Positions 33,781 to 42,632 are shown, counted from the stretch's first letter. The stretch: 48,754 nt of DNA from Fibrobacter succinogenes (GCA_902771595.1 CACXXH010000008.1:1-48754); one strand, 5' to 3'. A program made the numbers and translations. The notes: generated by a model not told the origin, from the sequence alone.

Positions 33781-36105
33781 ATGTCCATTCGCAATATTTC
33801 TATTCCTGCACTATTCCTTTCGGCCTTCTTGCTTCCGGCAGGCGGGCTTATCGCCTGTTCCGATGACCCCAGCAACTCGAGCCCCGTCGATGACGTCATA
33901 GACGATCCCGACAACGGAGACTCTTCGAGCAATCAGCAAATCGCAAGTTCGTCATCGGTCGCACCCAAGGACACGACCATCCTCTCCCCCGACGAACCCC
34001 CTCCCGAAGGCGGCTACACGGGCACCCTTACCGGCGTATGCGAAGGCCCGTTCAAGGCCGGAGCCACGGTGAAACTGCAATACCTCTCGGAATCCGACCT
34101 TTCGCCGACCGGAGAGGCCAAGACCTCGGATGTTTCCGACAATTTCGGCAAGTACACGCTCCCGTACTCGGGCCTCCCCTCCTTCGCCATGCAAGAAGTT
34201 ACGGGCGCATTCCAGAATATCGTCATGGGCGATGCAGCCACATCCATGACGCTCCGCTCGCTCATCCGCGGTTCTGACGGCGACTCGGCGAACGTAAACA
34301 TGCTCACCCACCTGGAAGCGCCGCGCATCGCCTACCTGATGAAAGAAAAATCCATGAGCTACGCCGACGCTCAAGGCAAGGCGGAAGGTGAAATCCTGCG
34401 GGCGTTCCACTTGCAGAATTACCTAGTCCCAGCACGCAATCTTTCCATGTTCGGCAATAGCGATGCCGACGGGAACTTGGTCACGATTTCGCTCCTGCTC
34501 ACGGCCGAAAACGCATCCTCCGAAATACAGGGCATCATAGACGCTGTCGCTGCAGACATCGAGAAGGACGGCACCTGGGACGATGATGCGACAAAGGCGA
34601 AACTAGCAGACTGGGCGTACATGCAAAGGATGGACGATCTCGCCTACTATCTCGAAAACATATCTACTCCCCTACCGAGTTTCGACCAGAAATTCCGTTC
34701 ATTCTGGTTCGAAGTTTTCGGACTCGGCGTCTGCGATTCCACAAACCAAAACGAACTAAGAAAAGCAGTCAACGAGCTCAGCCAATACAACGGGAAGGAA
34801 TTCACCTGCGTAGATTCCATATGGCGCATCGCTTCTGCAGCCGTACTCCAGAACAACGAAGGAACCGAACTATTCGGAGCATGCACAGAATCGCTAGAGG
34901 GAACGCTTAAAGAATCGGGCGATAAGAAATTCATCTGCAAGAAATTGAAATGGAAATACGCCAGCGATGACGAACTTCTGAATATCGATGTAACAGAAAA
35001 GAATGGCTCTTGCACAGCAGAGAAGAACGGCAGCGTCATCCAACACGGATCTGACTACGTGCTATGCCAGAATTCCACATGGAAAAAACTGAGCGTCGTC
35101 CCGGTCGACTACTCCAAGGGACGCGCAATGAACGAGAAACTCGGTGCAGGCCTCAACCTGGGTAACGCCTGGGAATCCCAGGGCCAGAAGGGCTCCAGTG
35201 GCGACTGCGGATGGAGCAACTGCATCAAGGACGAATACTTCAAGATTATCAAGGATGCCGGTTTCCAATCTGTACGCCTCCCCGTTCGCTGGAACTACGA
35301 TGCGGCAAAGGAAGCCCCCTACACGCTCGACGCTGGCCGACTCGCAGGCGTTAAGGCCGATATCGAACTCGCTCTCGCGCAGGGACTCGTGGTCATCGTA
35401 AACTTCCACCATTACTTGGAACTGAACAACTATGCCGTCTACTACGACAAAAATCCTGGCGGTTACGACAAAGAAAAGGCCCGATTCCTCGGAATGTGGG
35501 AACAGGTGGCAAAGGAAATGGACGCCTACGGCGACGACCAGGTGGTCCTTGAAATCCTGAACGAGCCGCACGACATGAAGAATAGTTTCATGGACGACCT
35601 GATGCTCTCGGCATATGAAGTCATCCGCAAGAACGCCCCGGGAAAGACCATCATGTTCGAAGGCAACGGTTATGCCAAGTTCGCGCAGATTGCAAAAGTG
35701 AAACTCCCCGCCGACGGGAACATCATCTTCACAGGCCATTACTATGAACCGTACGAATTCACGCACCAGGGCCATGGTTATGACTGCGGGTACAAAATCG
35801 GCGACAACATTATTTCGCAGATTCCGGGCAACTTCAAGGCCTACGCAGATTCCGCTCTCGCCCACTATCCCGACATAAACGGCGGGCACATTCCGATGAA
35901 CGTGAGCGAATTCGGCGTATCGACATGCGGTGGCAACGGCCCTTCCGATGCAGACCGAGCAAAATGGACGGAAGCCGTCATCAAGGCGGCCAAAAGCCAT
36001 GGGATGTCCTGGCAGTATTGGGGTTTCACGGGCGTGGGAGGATTCGAGGCCTACAGGGGCAGTTGGATCAGCGAATTCCTCGACGTATTCAAGAAATACC
36101 AGTAG
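33781..36105 (+). CDS. Lipoprotein endoglucanase, GH5 (cellulase)
   Basis: 774 residues, AGGAACC before the ATG. The signal ends LIAC (Cys about 26). Next come a Ser/Asp-rich linker, a beta domain (about 75-130), a helical unit (about 150-300) and two short Cys-containing repeats (GKEFTCVDSIWRIA, DKKFICKKLKWKYA, DYVLCQNSTWKKL) of the kind common in Fibrobacter secreted proteins. The GH5 barrel covers about 440-774: GAGLNLGNAWES, NFHHYLE, ILNEPHD with acid/base Glu595, TGHYYEPYEFTH, and NVSEFGVS with nucleophile Glu710. It would cut beta-1,4-glucan at the cell surface by a retaining mechanism. It is monocistronic, with a perfect-palindrome terminator. Confidence 0.92.
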   Translation: MSIRNISIPALFLSAFLLPAGGLIACSDDPSNSSPVDDVIDDPDNGDSSSNQQIASSSSVAPKDTTILSPDEPPPEGGYTGTLTGVCEGPFKAGATVKLQYLSESDLSPTGEAKTSDVSDNFGKYTLPYSGLPSFAMQEVTGAFQNIVMGDAATSMTLRSLIRGSDGDSANVNMLTHLEAPRIAYLMKEKSMSYADAQGKAEGEILRAFHLQNYLVPARNLSMFGNSDADGNLVTISLLLTAENASSEIQGIIDAVAADIEKDGTWDDDATKAKLADWAYMQRMDDLAYYLENISTPLPSFDQKFRSFWFEVFGLGVCDSTNQNELRKAVNELSQYNGKEFTCVDSIWRIASAAVLQNNEGTELFGACTESLEGTLKESGDKKFICKKLKWKYASDDELLNIDVTEKNGSCTAEKNGSVIQHGSDYVLCQNSTWKKLSVVPVDYSKGRAMNEKLGAGLNLGNAWESQGQKGSSGDCGWSNCIKDEYFKIIKDAGFQSVRLPVRWNYDAAKEAPYTLDAGRLAGVKADIELALAQGLVVIVNFHHYLELNNYAVYYDKNPGGYDKEKARFLGMWEQVAKEMDAYGDDQVVLEILNEPHDMKNSFMDDLMLSAYEVIRKNAPGKTIMFEGNGYAKFAQIAKVKLPADGNIIFTGHYYEPYEFTHQGHGYDCGYKIGDNIISQIPGNFKAYADSALAHYPDINGGHIPMNVSEFGVSTCGGNGPSDADRAKWTEAVIKAAKSHGMSWQYWGFTGVGGFEAYRGSWISEFLDVFKKYQ

Positions 36106-36137
36106 ATAGCGCATTTTATGGAGTTTGTGCATGGGAG

Positions 36138-36163
36138 AACCTCGGCAATTGCCGAGGTTTTTT
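36138..36163 (+). terminator. Terminator of the cellulase gene, 22-bp perfect palindrome
   Basis: AACCTCGGCAA and TTGCCGAGGTT meet without a spacer, followed by TTTT. It is 32 bp after the stop and directly before the leuC promoter box. Confidence 0.85.
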
Positions 36164-36164
36164 C

Positions 36165-36172
36165 TATATTTG
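36165..36172 (+). promoter_or_regulatory. TATATTTG element for leuCD
   Basis: The same octamer as the tRNA-Asp -10 region, about 95 bp before the leuC ATG, immediately after the terminator of the upstream gene. The leader between holds a dispersed repeat. Confidence 0.45.
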
Positions 36173-36204
36173 TGCCCGCAATAAAACGCCAAAAACAATC
36201 CCAA

Positions 36205-36241
36205 TGGATTCTATCGGGCCTTCGGCCCTCCAGAATGACAG
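36205..36241. repeat. Dispersed repeat, copy 2 (inverted)
   Basis: TGGATTCTATCG, a GGGCC-TTC-GGCCC hairpin, then CCAGAATGACAG: the reverse complement of the TGTCAT..CTGGAG..GATAGAATCCA form. It lies in the leuC leader. Confidence 0.55.
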
Positions 36242-36264
36242 CGGGAATAAAAAGAGACAAAATC

Positions 36265-37674
36265 ATGGGAAAATCACTCTATCAGAAGATTTTTGAGAGC
36301 CACACGGTAGCAAAGCTCCCGAGCGGCCAGTGCCAGCTCTTTATCGGGCTCCACCTCTGCCACGAAGTCACGAGCCCGCAGGCCTTCGCCCAGCTCCGCG
36401 AAGAAGGCCAGAAGGTGCTGTTCCCGGAACGCACTTTCGCCACGGTGGACCACATCATTCCGACCACCTTCCCGGAACGCAACCGCCCGCTCAAGGACGG
36501 CATTTCCGAAGAGATGTTCTCCCATATCGAAAACAACACCAAGAACAACGGCATCAAGTTCTTTGGCCCCGCCACTGCCGAACAGGGCGTGATCCACATC
36601 GTGGGCCCCGAAGAAGGCGTGACGCAGCCGGGCATGACCGTCGCTTGCGGTGACTCGCACACGGCAACGCACGGCGCCTTCGGTGCAATCGCATTCGGTA
36701 TCGGTACAAGCCAGGTGGCTGACGTTCTCGCCACCCAGACGCTCGCCATGAGCCCGCTCAAGACTCGCCGCATCAAGTTCACCGGCAAGCTCAAGCCGGG
36801 CGTGACCGCCAAGGACGTCGCCCTCGCCTACATCGCAAAGCTCGGCGTGAACGGCGGCGTTGGCTACGCTTACGAATTTGCAGGTCCGGTCATCGAAGAA
36901 ATGGGCATGGAAGGCCGTATGACGGTCTGCAACATGGCTATCGAAGGCGGCGCCCGCGTCGGTTACTGCAACCCCGATGAAAAGACTTTTGAATACCTCA
37001 AGGGCCGTCCGTACGCTCCGAAGGCCGACAAGTGGGACGAAGCCGTTGCCTACTGGAAGTCCGTGGCTACCGACGCCGACGCCCAGTTTGACGACGAAGT
37101 CGAAATCAACTGCGACAACCTCGAACCGATGGTTACCTGGGGCATTACGCCTGCCCAGGCCATCCCGCTGAACGGCAACATGCCGAAGATCGACGAATTC
37201 GAAGGCAGCGAAAAGAAGGTCATCTCCGAAGCCTACGAATACATGGGCTGGGAAGAAGGTTCCAAGATGATTGGCCGCCCCATCGACATCGCCTTCGTGG
37301 GTAGCTGCACCAACGGCCGCCTCAGCGACTTGCAGGCCGCCGCCGAAATCATCAAGGGCCACAAGGTCGCCCCGACCGTCAAGATGTGGGTGGTGCCTGG
37401 CTCCATGAAGATTAAGGTGGAAGCCGAAGCTCTCGGTCTCGACAAGATCTTTAAGGAAGCCGGTGCCGAATGGCGCGAAGCAGGCTGCTCGCTCTGCCTC
37501 GCCATGAACCCGGACAAGCTCAAGGGCCGCCAGGTGAGCGCAAGCTCCAGCAACCGTAACTTCAAGGGCCGTCAGGGCAGCCCCTCGGGCCGCACCATCC
37601 TTATGAGCCCTGCCATGGTGGCTGCCGCCGCTATCGAAGGCTGTGTCACCGACGTCCGCAAGTACATCAAGTAA
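36265..37674 (+). CDS. leuC: 3-Isopropylmalate dehydratase, large subunit
   Basis: 469 residues, from the ATG at 36265 ([15 protein letters not shown]), which matches the family start. 4Fe-4S ligands are Cys348 (GSCTNGR), Cys408 and Cys411 (GCSLC), one residue from the E. coli numbers. [14 protein letters not shown] and EGGARVGY are also present. With LeuD it isomerises 2- to 3-isopropylmalate in leucine synthesis. leuD follows after 18 bp. No leu leader peptide with Leu codons is visible in the leader, which carries a dispersed repeat instead. Confidence 0.97.
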   Translation: MGKSLYQKIFESHTVAKLPSGQCQLFIGLHLCHEVTSPQAFAQLREEGQKVLFPERTFATVDHIIPTTFPERNRPLKDGISEEMFSHIENNTKNNGIKFFGPATAEQGVIHIVGPEEGVTQPGMTVACGDSHTATHGAFGAIAFGIGTSQVADVLATQTLAMSPLKTRRIKFTGKLKPGVTAKDVALAYIAKLGVNGGVGYAYEFAGPVIEEMGMEGRMTVCNMAIEGGARVGYCNPDEKTFEYLKGRPYAPKADKWDEAVAYWKSVATDADAQFDDEVEINCDNLEPMVTWGITPAQAIPLNGNMPKIDEFEGSEKKVISEAYEYMGWEEGSKMIGRPIDIAFVGSCTNGRLSDLQAAAEIIKGHKVAPTVKMWVVPGSMKIKVEAEALGLDKIFKEAGAEWREAGCSLCLAMNPDKLKGRQVSASSSNRNFKGRQGSPSGRTILMSPAMVAAAAIEGCVTDVRKYIK

Positions 37675-37692
37675 CGCAAGGAGATTTAAAAA

Positions 37693-38295
37693 ATGAATTC
37701 TATCGACATTGTTAAAGGTTCCGGCGTTCCTGTTCGCGGAAACGATATCGACACTGACCGTATCATCCCGGCTCGCTTCCTCAAGTGCGTGACGTTCGAA
37801 GGCCTCGGCGACAACGCCTTTGCCGACGATATCGCTGGCCTCGCCGCCCAGGGCAAGGTTCACCCGTTCCGTGATCCGGCCTACAAGAATGGCTCCATCC
37901 TCGTTTCGAACCAGAACTTCGGTTGCGGTTCCAGCCGTGAACACGCTCCGCAGGCTCTCAAGCGCTGGGGCATCCGCGCCATCATCGCCGAAAGCTACTC
38001 CGAAATCTTCTTCGGTAACTGCGTCGCTATTGGCGTTCCTTGCTACAAGGTGAGCCACGAAGTTGCAGACAAGATTCTCGCTTGGATCGAAGCACACCCG
38101 AGCGAAGAACTCGTGACGAGCACCGAAAGCCGCACGCTCAAGATGGGTGACGAAACCATCGAGCTCACGCTTGCCGACGGCCCCCGCGGCCAGTTCCTCG
38201 ACGGCTCCTGGCACGCACGCTCCGCCCTCATGGCCAACGCCGACAAGGTGCAGGAACTTGCAAGCAAGCTGCCGTATATGAACTTTCTGAAGTAA
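37693..38295 (+). CDS. leuD: 3-Isopropylmalate dehydratase, small subunit
   Basis: 200 residues behind AAGGAG. GNDIDTDRIIPARFLK and NFGCGSSREHAPQALKRWGIRAIIAESYSEIFF are diagnostic for LeuD; the length is normal. It pairs with LeuC as the swivel subunit. The last third (about 38070-38284) is copied almost unchanged at 43548-43765, fused to a different start. A dispersed repeat and an intrinsic terminator follow. Confidence 0.97.
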   Translation: MNSIDIVKGSGVPVRGNDIDTDRIIPARFLKCVTFEGLGDNAFADDIAGLAAQGKVHPFRDPAYKNGSILVSNQNFGCGSSREHAPQALKRWGIRAIIAESYSEIFFGNCVAIGVPCYKVSHEVADKILAWIEAHPSEELVTSTESRTLKMGDETIELTLADGPRGQFLDGSWHARSALMANADKVQELASKLPYMNFLK

Positions 38296-38302
38296 TTCGG
38301 AT

Positions 38303-38360
38303 TGTCATCCTAGAGCCGCAGGTCCCTGAGCTTGTCGAAGGGTGCTGCGATAGGATCCAG
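38303..38360. repeat. Dispersed repeat, copy 3
   Basis: TGTCATCCTAGAG...GCGATAGGATCCAG, between leuD and its terminator. Confidence 0.55.
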
Positions 38361-38370
38361 TCACATTTCA

Positions 38371-38404
38371 AAAGCGTCCAGGTTAAAAGCCTGGGCGTTT
38401 TTTT
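38371..38404 (+). terminator. leuCD terminator (CCAGG/CCTGG module)
   Basis: AAAGCGTCCAGG-TTAAAAG-CCTGGGCGTTTTTTT. Near-identical modules close other units at 41964, and related ones at 43893 and 45133. Confidence 0.85.
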
Positions 38405-38448
38405 GTATTATATTATATATAGCGAACAACTTTTTGAAATAAAATTGA

Positions 38449-39285
38449 ATGATTAAAAAGCTTTTATTTGCAGTATTTATAACCATCTTGGCGGCTTGCG
38501 ACAACCCAAACCAACTAAAAGAAGCAAGCAGGGTTTTTACTCCGTCTAAGGACTTACTCCTTGCTGACTATATTGCAGCCGCCGATTCAATGGCTGTTTT
38601 TTCTTGTGAATCAGAACCATCTTTCGCATCCCACTTAAAAAAAGACTTTGACGAATTTACCGAAGCGATGGCCTTCAAAGAAAAACAAGAATGTCGTGGT
38701 ATATGTTGGGACAAGCAATGGGTTTCATATTATGTAGAACTTTATCGTAACGGAACTCCAATTGACACAACCCGTATTTACGCCACATATTCTAGACAAG
38801 GGTATAACAAAAACGGATATAACTACTATTTTGCAGACACATCTAAAATAGAAGACTTTTTTAAGTCTCGTAAAATTCCAAGAGTTCCAGGAGGATGTCG
38901 GCTAACGCACTGGCCCAAAGAGGACTGCGGTATTCACTGCCGTTCCATAGAAATAACAGATATGCAACTAAAAGACTCCACAGGGCAATCATTATCCGAT
39001 TCTGTTTATCATGAATTTACGGAAAAAATAAAAAAGAAATATTTGCTTTATTATGCACAATTCAGTGTTCAACAAAAAATCCATTTAGACATAGATTACG
39101 AAATAGAAATAAAAGTCAACAACCAGTTTGTCTCGCATTCTTCAATCAAATCCACGCCCAAAGCAAACAGAATTGATAATCGTATTACAGATGATTGGGA
39201 TTATATTTGCGATTATTGCAATAAGGATATGCGCTCCGTTAAATTCAAAATGAAGTTTAGAGACCCTTTATCACCGAAAAACTAA
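38449..39285 (+). CDS. Lipoprotein of unknown function
   Basis: 278 residues. The signal MIKKLLFAVFITILAAC gives a lipobox LAAC (Cys17). The body is beta-rich with several Cys (QECRGICWDK, GGCRLTHWPKEDCGIHC, YICDYCNKDM), suggesting disulphides or a metal site. Codon use is far more AT-rich than leuCD next to it, marking the start of the accessory island. No ribosome site is clear; TATTATATTAT lies 40 bp upstream. No family recognised. Confidence 0.7.
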   Translation: MIKKLLFAVFITILAACDNPNQLKEASRVFTPSKDLLLADYIAAADSMAVFSCESEPSFASHLKKDFDEFTEAMAFKEKQECRGICWDKQWVSYYVELYRNGTPIDTTRIYATYSRQGYNKNGYNYYFADTSKIEDFFKSRKIPRVPGGCRLTHWPKEDCGIHCRSIEITDMQLKDSTGQSLSDSVYHEFTEKIKKKYLLYYAQFSVQQKIHLDIDYEIEIKVNNQFVSHSSIKSTPKANRIDNRITDDWDYICDYCNKDMRSVKFKMKFRDPLSPKN

Positions 39286-39325
39286 TTAACCCATCTATCC
39301 ACCTGTCCTTGCAGCATCGACTTCA

Positions 39326-39384
39326 GCATCTCGGATTGCGGAGGGAACGCAGTGAATACGCGACCGACAGTCCTTTTTTTATTT
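39326..39384 (+). repeat. GCATCTCGG..TTGC..GGGAACG.AGTGA..T-run repeat, copy A
   Basis: Shares its order of blocks with 41840-41894: GCATCTCGG, TTGC, GGGAACG, AGTGA, then a tract of six or more T. Both copies lie between accessory genes and upstream of L,D-transpeptidase-like or repeat debris. Confidence 0.5.
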
Positions 39385-39400
39385 AAATTTCACAAAACCC

Positions 39401-39523
39401 ATGCTCTCCTCACCCATTGACAACATTCTCGTAGAAAAGGCAAAGCGCCAAATGCACTTGCGCAACGGCGATAAAGTTGTCAAGACGTACCGAATTTCTT
39501 TGGGCAAGAATGTTGGGTTTTAG
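39401..39523 (+). pseudogene. Truncated 5' copy of the L,D-transpeptidase gene
   Basis: 40 codons. MLSSPIDNILVEKAKRQMH and VVKTYRISLGKN match residues 1-37 of the intact gene at 40332 nearly base for base. After AAGAAT the sequence switches to GTTGGGTTTTAGGGCGG, an element found again at 40303 and 41912, and stops at once. The catalytic region is missing, so this is a relic. Confidence 0.85.
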
Positions 39524-39561
39524 GGCGGAGCCCTAGGCGAAAGGGTAGTGGAAGACTTGCC

Positions 39562-39593
39562 ATGGACCCTATCGCTCCGCTCCAGGGTGACAG
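39562..39593. repeat. Dispersed repeat, copy 4 (inverted)
   Basis: ATGGACCCTATCG...CCAGGGTGACAG, the same form as 36205-36241 with both arms changed to keep pairing (TTCT to CCCT, AGAA to AGGG). Confidence 0.5.
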
Positions 39594-39679
39594 AAGGGCA
39601 AGGCTGTAGCGAGGGGGAGGCTTCCCCCTACCCTTTCTCGTAAAATTTTATATATTATGCTTATACCGGTGAGGTTTAT

Positions 39680-39946
39680 ATGAATGCCATAAGACCCGTT
39701 TCAGACTTGCAAGATTGTCTCGAAGACATTTCCAAGACCGTCCACGAATCTGGACAGCCTGTGTTCTTGACTAAAGACGGCTATGGCGACATGGTTCTTA
39801 TGAGCATGGAAGCATTCGCGCATTTTCAAATTGAAAATGAAATCTACGCCAAGTTGCACGAGGCCGAACTGCAGGCACAGGAATCCACCAAAAGATATAC
39901 TTCAGAAGAAATCCTAAAAGAAATCGGACAACTTACCGCTGTATGA
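39680..39946 (+). CDS. Type II antitoxin, Phd/YefM family
   Basis: 88 residues. IRPVSDLQDCLEDISKTVHESGQPVFLTKDGYGDMVLMSMEAF is the Phd/YefM DNA-binding half, with the 'pvfiTk.G...vvlms.e.y' motif; the rest is the toxin-binding helix. GAGG precedes the ATG. Its stop overlaps the toxin ATG by four bases. Such antitoxins usually repress their own promoter; the AT-rich stretch at 39640-39660 is the likely operator. Confidence 0.88.
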   Translation: MNAIRPVSDLQDCLEDISKTVHESGQPVFLTKDGYGDMVLMSMEAFAHFQIENEIYAKLHEAELQAQESTKRYTSEEILKEIGQLTAV

Positions 39947-40257
39947 ACTACAGAGTAGAATATCTACCCTTAGCCCTGTCCGATTTGAAGAGTGCGATCG
40001 CACACATTTCTAACGAACTCGGGATGCCCAAAGCCGCAACGGAGCTTGTTGAGCGCATCGTTGGCGACATTGACTCATTAGCCGTTTTTCCATATTCACA
40101 GCCAGCCTACACCCCTATAAAGCCACTAAAACACGACTTCAGAAAGATGGTCGTACAGAACTATTCCGTATTCTATTGGGTTGACGAAAACTCCAAAACA
40201 ATAACAGTTGCTCGAATTCTGTGCAACCGAAGAAACATCATTTCATTAATTCGATAA
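39943..40257 (+). CDS. Type II toxin, RelE/ParE family
   Basis: 104 residues. MNYRVEYLPLALSDLKSAIAHISNELGMP is the ParE/RelE start (beta strand, then two helices); ID-LAVFPYSQPAY, FRKMVVQNYSVFYWVDENSKTITVARILCNRRN and the end ISLIR complete the fold. The set of residues suggests the ParE/RelE superfamily, but whether it targets gyrase or ribosome-bound mRNA cannot be told. Coupled to the antitoxin by ATGA. Confidence 0.88.
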   Translation: MNYRVEYLPLALSDLKSAIAHISNELGMPKAATELVERIVGDIDSLAVFPYSQPAYTPIKPLKHDFRKMVVQNYSVFYWVDENSKTITVARILCNRRNIISLIR

Positions 40258-40331
40258 CGACATCTACACAAAAACGATAGAGGTCTCTCGGGATTACTCC
40301 AAGTTTTAGGGCGGATAGGATTCCCAAACCC

Positions 40332-40772
40332 ATGCTTTCCTCACCTATCGACAACATTCTTGTAGAAAAAGCGAAGCGCCAAATGCACTTGCGCAACGGC
40401 GAGACAGTTGTCAAGACATACAGAATTTCGTTGGGCAAGAATCCAGTCGGAGCGAAGGTCAAGTCCGGTGACAACAAGACACCCGAAGGTGAGTACACCA
40501 TCGTGCTTCACAACCCCAAAAGCGTCTTTCACTTATCGCTCCGAATTTCGTACCCGAATGCGGAGCAGATACAGGCCGCGAAAGAAGGCAACTACGAACC
40601 CGGCGGCGATATCATGATCCACGGCTACCCGAACAAGGTTCCCGCATTCCTATTTAAATTCTGGCACAAGTGGAAAGACAGGACCGCCGGTTGCATCGCC
40701 GTCACGAACGACGAAATCGAAGAAATTTACGACGCCGTCAAAGACGGAACGCCGATAACCATCAAGCCTTAG
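40332..40772 (+). CDS. L,D-transpeptidase-like (YkuD/ErfK) protein without signal peptide
   Basis: 146 residues. VVKTYRISLGKNPVGAK, GDNKTPEGEY, IMIHGYPNK and TAGCIAVTNDEIEEIY with catalytic Cys121 are the YkuD core. YkuD enzymes cross-link peptidoglycan outside the cytosol, but this copy starts directly with MLSSPIDNIL and has an in-frame stop upstream (near 40305), so no export signal is present. The paralogue at 46463 carries a lipoprotein signal. It may have lost its signal by recombination and be inactive or cytosolic. The next gene starts four bases after its stop. Confidence 0.8.
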   Translation: MLSSPIDNILVEKAKRQMHLRNGETVVKTYRISLGKNPVGAKVKSGDNKTPEGEYTIVLHNPKSVFHLSLRISYPNAEQIQAAKEGNYEPGGDIMIHGYPNKVPAFLFKFWHKWKDRTAGCIAVTNDEIEEIYDAVKDGTPITIKP

Positions 40773-40776
40773 AATT

Positions 40777-41745
40777 ATGTCAAAGAAAAAGTTTATTTGG
40801 ATTGCTGTGGCAACATGTGTAATTGCGCTGATATACTTTCATCAAGATATCATCCATAAATTAGACGACGCTGATGTTTTTCGCATTGATGATTTTCACG
40901 AATTCAACGCAGATGACAAGCAAAACCTAAAAGACATTTTAAGCAAATACGATTTAGAGCCTATTTCAGCAGGCAACTTTTTCTCTTTACGATATGCGTT
41001 TTCCAACGATGATATGGGCGGACTCGTTCGAGAATTTACATGCAAAACAGCCGATTTTTCTAAATGCACCAAGACCATTTATGAAGATGATGGAAATAAC
41101 ATTCATAAAACAGTAAAAAGCACGGAACAACAAGAAGCAAAAAACATTTACAATGAATTTATCGAATTGGACATTTTTGATTTAAAGTCCATCGAAACAA
41201 AGCCCCTAGGTGTTTATTTAGAAATTTATAATATTGCCTACCTTTGTTCAAACTTATCCATCGAAGTTTCAGATGAAAAACGACTGAATCGATTTTCCAT
41301 TACTCCCGGCAAGCATAATGACGAACGTTACGCCAAGATCTTCAATATTTTCCAGACACATGACTTTTTACCAGAAAAGCCCCAAAAGAACACAACCAAC
41401 GCACTCGACTCTAAAGCCATCGAAAAAATCCAGACGTTTTACAGTAGGCATATTTTCGGGAACGTTTACGCGAACGATTCCGTCATGGCGAAGTATTGCA
41501 CGAAAGAGCTTGCCCAAAAACTCCGGGACGATTACGACGACGAGTTCAGCGATGGTGGCGGCTATGCCGTCTGGAAGTTCCGCAGTGGCGCCCAGGATGG
41601 CGAAGACATTCATGAAATCGAAAAGATTGAATCTCTTGGCGACGGCAAATATATCGTCCATTACAACGATATGGGCAACAAAGGCTCTCACACCATCACC
41701 ACCGTTATTCAAGACGGCGAGATTTTTTTCGACAAGCTGGATTAA
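40777..41745 (+). CDS. Membrane-anchored protein with DUF3828-like C-terminus
   Basis: 322 residues. One N-terminal helix (FIWIAVATCVIALIYF) acts as an anchor or uncleaved signal. The middle part is unrecognised. The last 110 residues (IQTFYSRHIFGN...MAKYCTKELAQKLRDDYDDEF...GDGKYIVHYNDMGNKGSHTITTVI) resemble DUF3828-type NTF2-like domains common in gut Bacteroidetes. It is four bases after the transpeptidase-like gene and AT-rich. Function unknown. Confidence 0.65.
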   Translation: MSKKKFIWIAVATCVIALIYFHQDIIHKLDDADVFRIDDFHEFNADDKQNLKDILSKYDLEPISAGNFFSLRYAFSNDDMGGLVREFTCKTADFSKCTKTIYEDDGNNIHKTVKSTEQQEAKNIYNEFIELDIFDLKSIETKPLGVYLEIYNIAYLCSNLSIEVSDEKRLNRFSITPGKHNDERYAKIFNIFQTHDFLPEKPQKNTTNALDSKAIEKIQTFYSRHIFGNVYANDSVMAKYCTKELAQKLRDDYDDEFSDGGGYAVWKFRSGAQDGEDIHEIEKIESLGDGKYIVHYNDMGNKGSHTITTVIQDGEIFFDKLD

Positions 41746-41809
41746 TCTATTTTTGCTATCGTAAACCGCAAAGGCATTTCAATGGATATCAAAGTTCTCC
41801 GAAATCCAT

Positions 41810-41838
41810 TTAACATTTTGTATATTACAAAATGTTAA
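41810..41838. repeat. 29-bp palindrome TTAACATTTTGTA-TAT-TACAAAATGTTAA
   Basis: Perfect 13-bp arms around TAT, just after the 40777 gene. It has no following T-run, so an operator, an element end or a bidirectional stop are all possible. Confidence 0.7.
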
Positions 41839-41839
41839 T

Positions 41840-41894
41840 GCATCTCGGCTTGCAAAGGGAACGTAGTGACCGGAGCAAGTACAGCGTCTTTTTT
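41840..41894 (+). repeat. GCATCTCGG..GGGAACG.AGTGA..T-run repeat, copy B
   Basis: See copy A at 39326-39384. It begins immediately after the 29-bp palindrome. Confidence 0.5.
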
Positions 41895-41963
41895 ATCAGC
41901 AGGATGCCATCGGGTTTTAAGGCGGCGCACTAGACGAAGGAGAAACATCCCCCAACCCTTTTC

Positions 41964-41998
41964 AAAAACGTCCAGGTTTAAAGCCTGGGCGTTTTTTT
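41964..41998 (+). terminator. Terminator, CCAGG/CCTGG module
   Basis: AAAAACGTCCAGG-TTTAAAG-CCTGGGCGTTTTTTT, nearly identical to the leuCD terminator at 38371. Confidence 0.8.
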
Positions 41999-42075
41999 GC
42001 GGGAAATAGTATTTTTTTGGAATTTTCGCAGCCACGTTTCAATTTACAATAAAAAAGTTATATTTTATTGAAATT

Positions 42076-42114
42076 CTATAATATATTTATTATATTATAG
42101 AAGAATATTATAAT
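42076..42114. promoter_or_regulatory. Inverted-repeat operator before mobile mystery protein A
   Basis: CTATAATATA-TTTAT-TATATTATAG (42076-42100) followed by the smaller palindrome TATTATAATA (42105-42114), ending 14 bp before the ATG. It suits autoregulation by the HTH product and includes -10-like TATAAT sequences. Confidence 0.5.
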
Positions 42115-42128
42115 AAATAGGTTATTTT

Positions 42129-42572
42129 ATGAACCAAAGGCTGATTTTGCTCAGGGCTCTTGCCCATAAGACGGGAAACCTCGCCCAGCTTCGCGACGCC
42201 CAACCTCCCAAGCAGGGGTGGATTTCCGCCGTTCGTCGGGCTCTCGGAATGACCGCAAAGCAACTTGCGGAACGCGTCGGGCTTTCTCAGCCGCGCATCG
42301 CCAAGATGGAACTCAACGAAAACAACCTCAAGATTTCGACCATGAAAAAAATCGCGGAAGGCCTTGACTGCGATTTCGTTTACGGTTTTATCCCCAAGAG
42401 CAGCCTGCAGGAGACGATTAAACGACAGGCCCGTAAAAAAGCCGAAGCAATCCTGTCGAGCGTCAACACGAACATGGCATTGGAAGACCAACTTGTCGAT
42501 GATCCGCATATCCTGACGGACATGGCCGATGAGATGATAGCCAAGAACATAAGGCGCATTTGGGACAAGTAA
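42129..42572 (+). CDS. Mobile mystery protein A (XRE-type HTH)
   Basis: 147 residues. GWISAVRRALGMTAKQLAERVGLSQPRIAKMELNE is an XRE helix-turn-helix; the later IAEGLDCDFVYGFIPKSSLQETI and MALEDQ segments and the end RRIWDK match the family named mobile mystery protein A (TIGR02612), known for pairing with a Fic protein (mobile mystery protein B) and for patchy, mobile distribution. The B gene follows here only as a wreck. The protein itself looks intact and probably binds the operator upstream. Confidence 0.85.
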   Translation: MNQRLILLRALAHKTGNLAQLRDAQPPKQGWISAVRRALGMTAKQLAERVGLSQPRIAKMELNENNLKISTMKKIAEGLDCDFVYGFIPKSSLQETIKRQARKKAEAILSSVNTNMALEDQLVDDPHILTDMADEMIAKNIRRIWDK

Positions 42573-42632
42573 AAATTTTCCCCATTCGTCATTTTGTCAT
42601 TTTATGACATGCCCATAATTTATATTTTGGGT

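Larger units (their letters stand above)
41746..42128. other. Intergenic region of 383 bp with palindromes, repeat and terminator
   Basis: No gene seen. It holds a 29-bp palindrome (41810-41838), a repeat copy (41840-41894), a GGGTTTTAAGGCGG element (41912-41925) like those at 39515 and 40303, a terminator (41964-41998) and the operator region of the HTH gene. Confidence 0.6.

Noticed and set aside
36274..38214. A 646-codon minus-strand open frame over leuC-leuD
   Set aside because: Shadow of two genes with intact catalytic motifs; no domain of its own.
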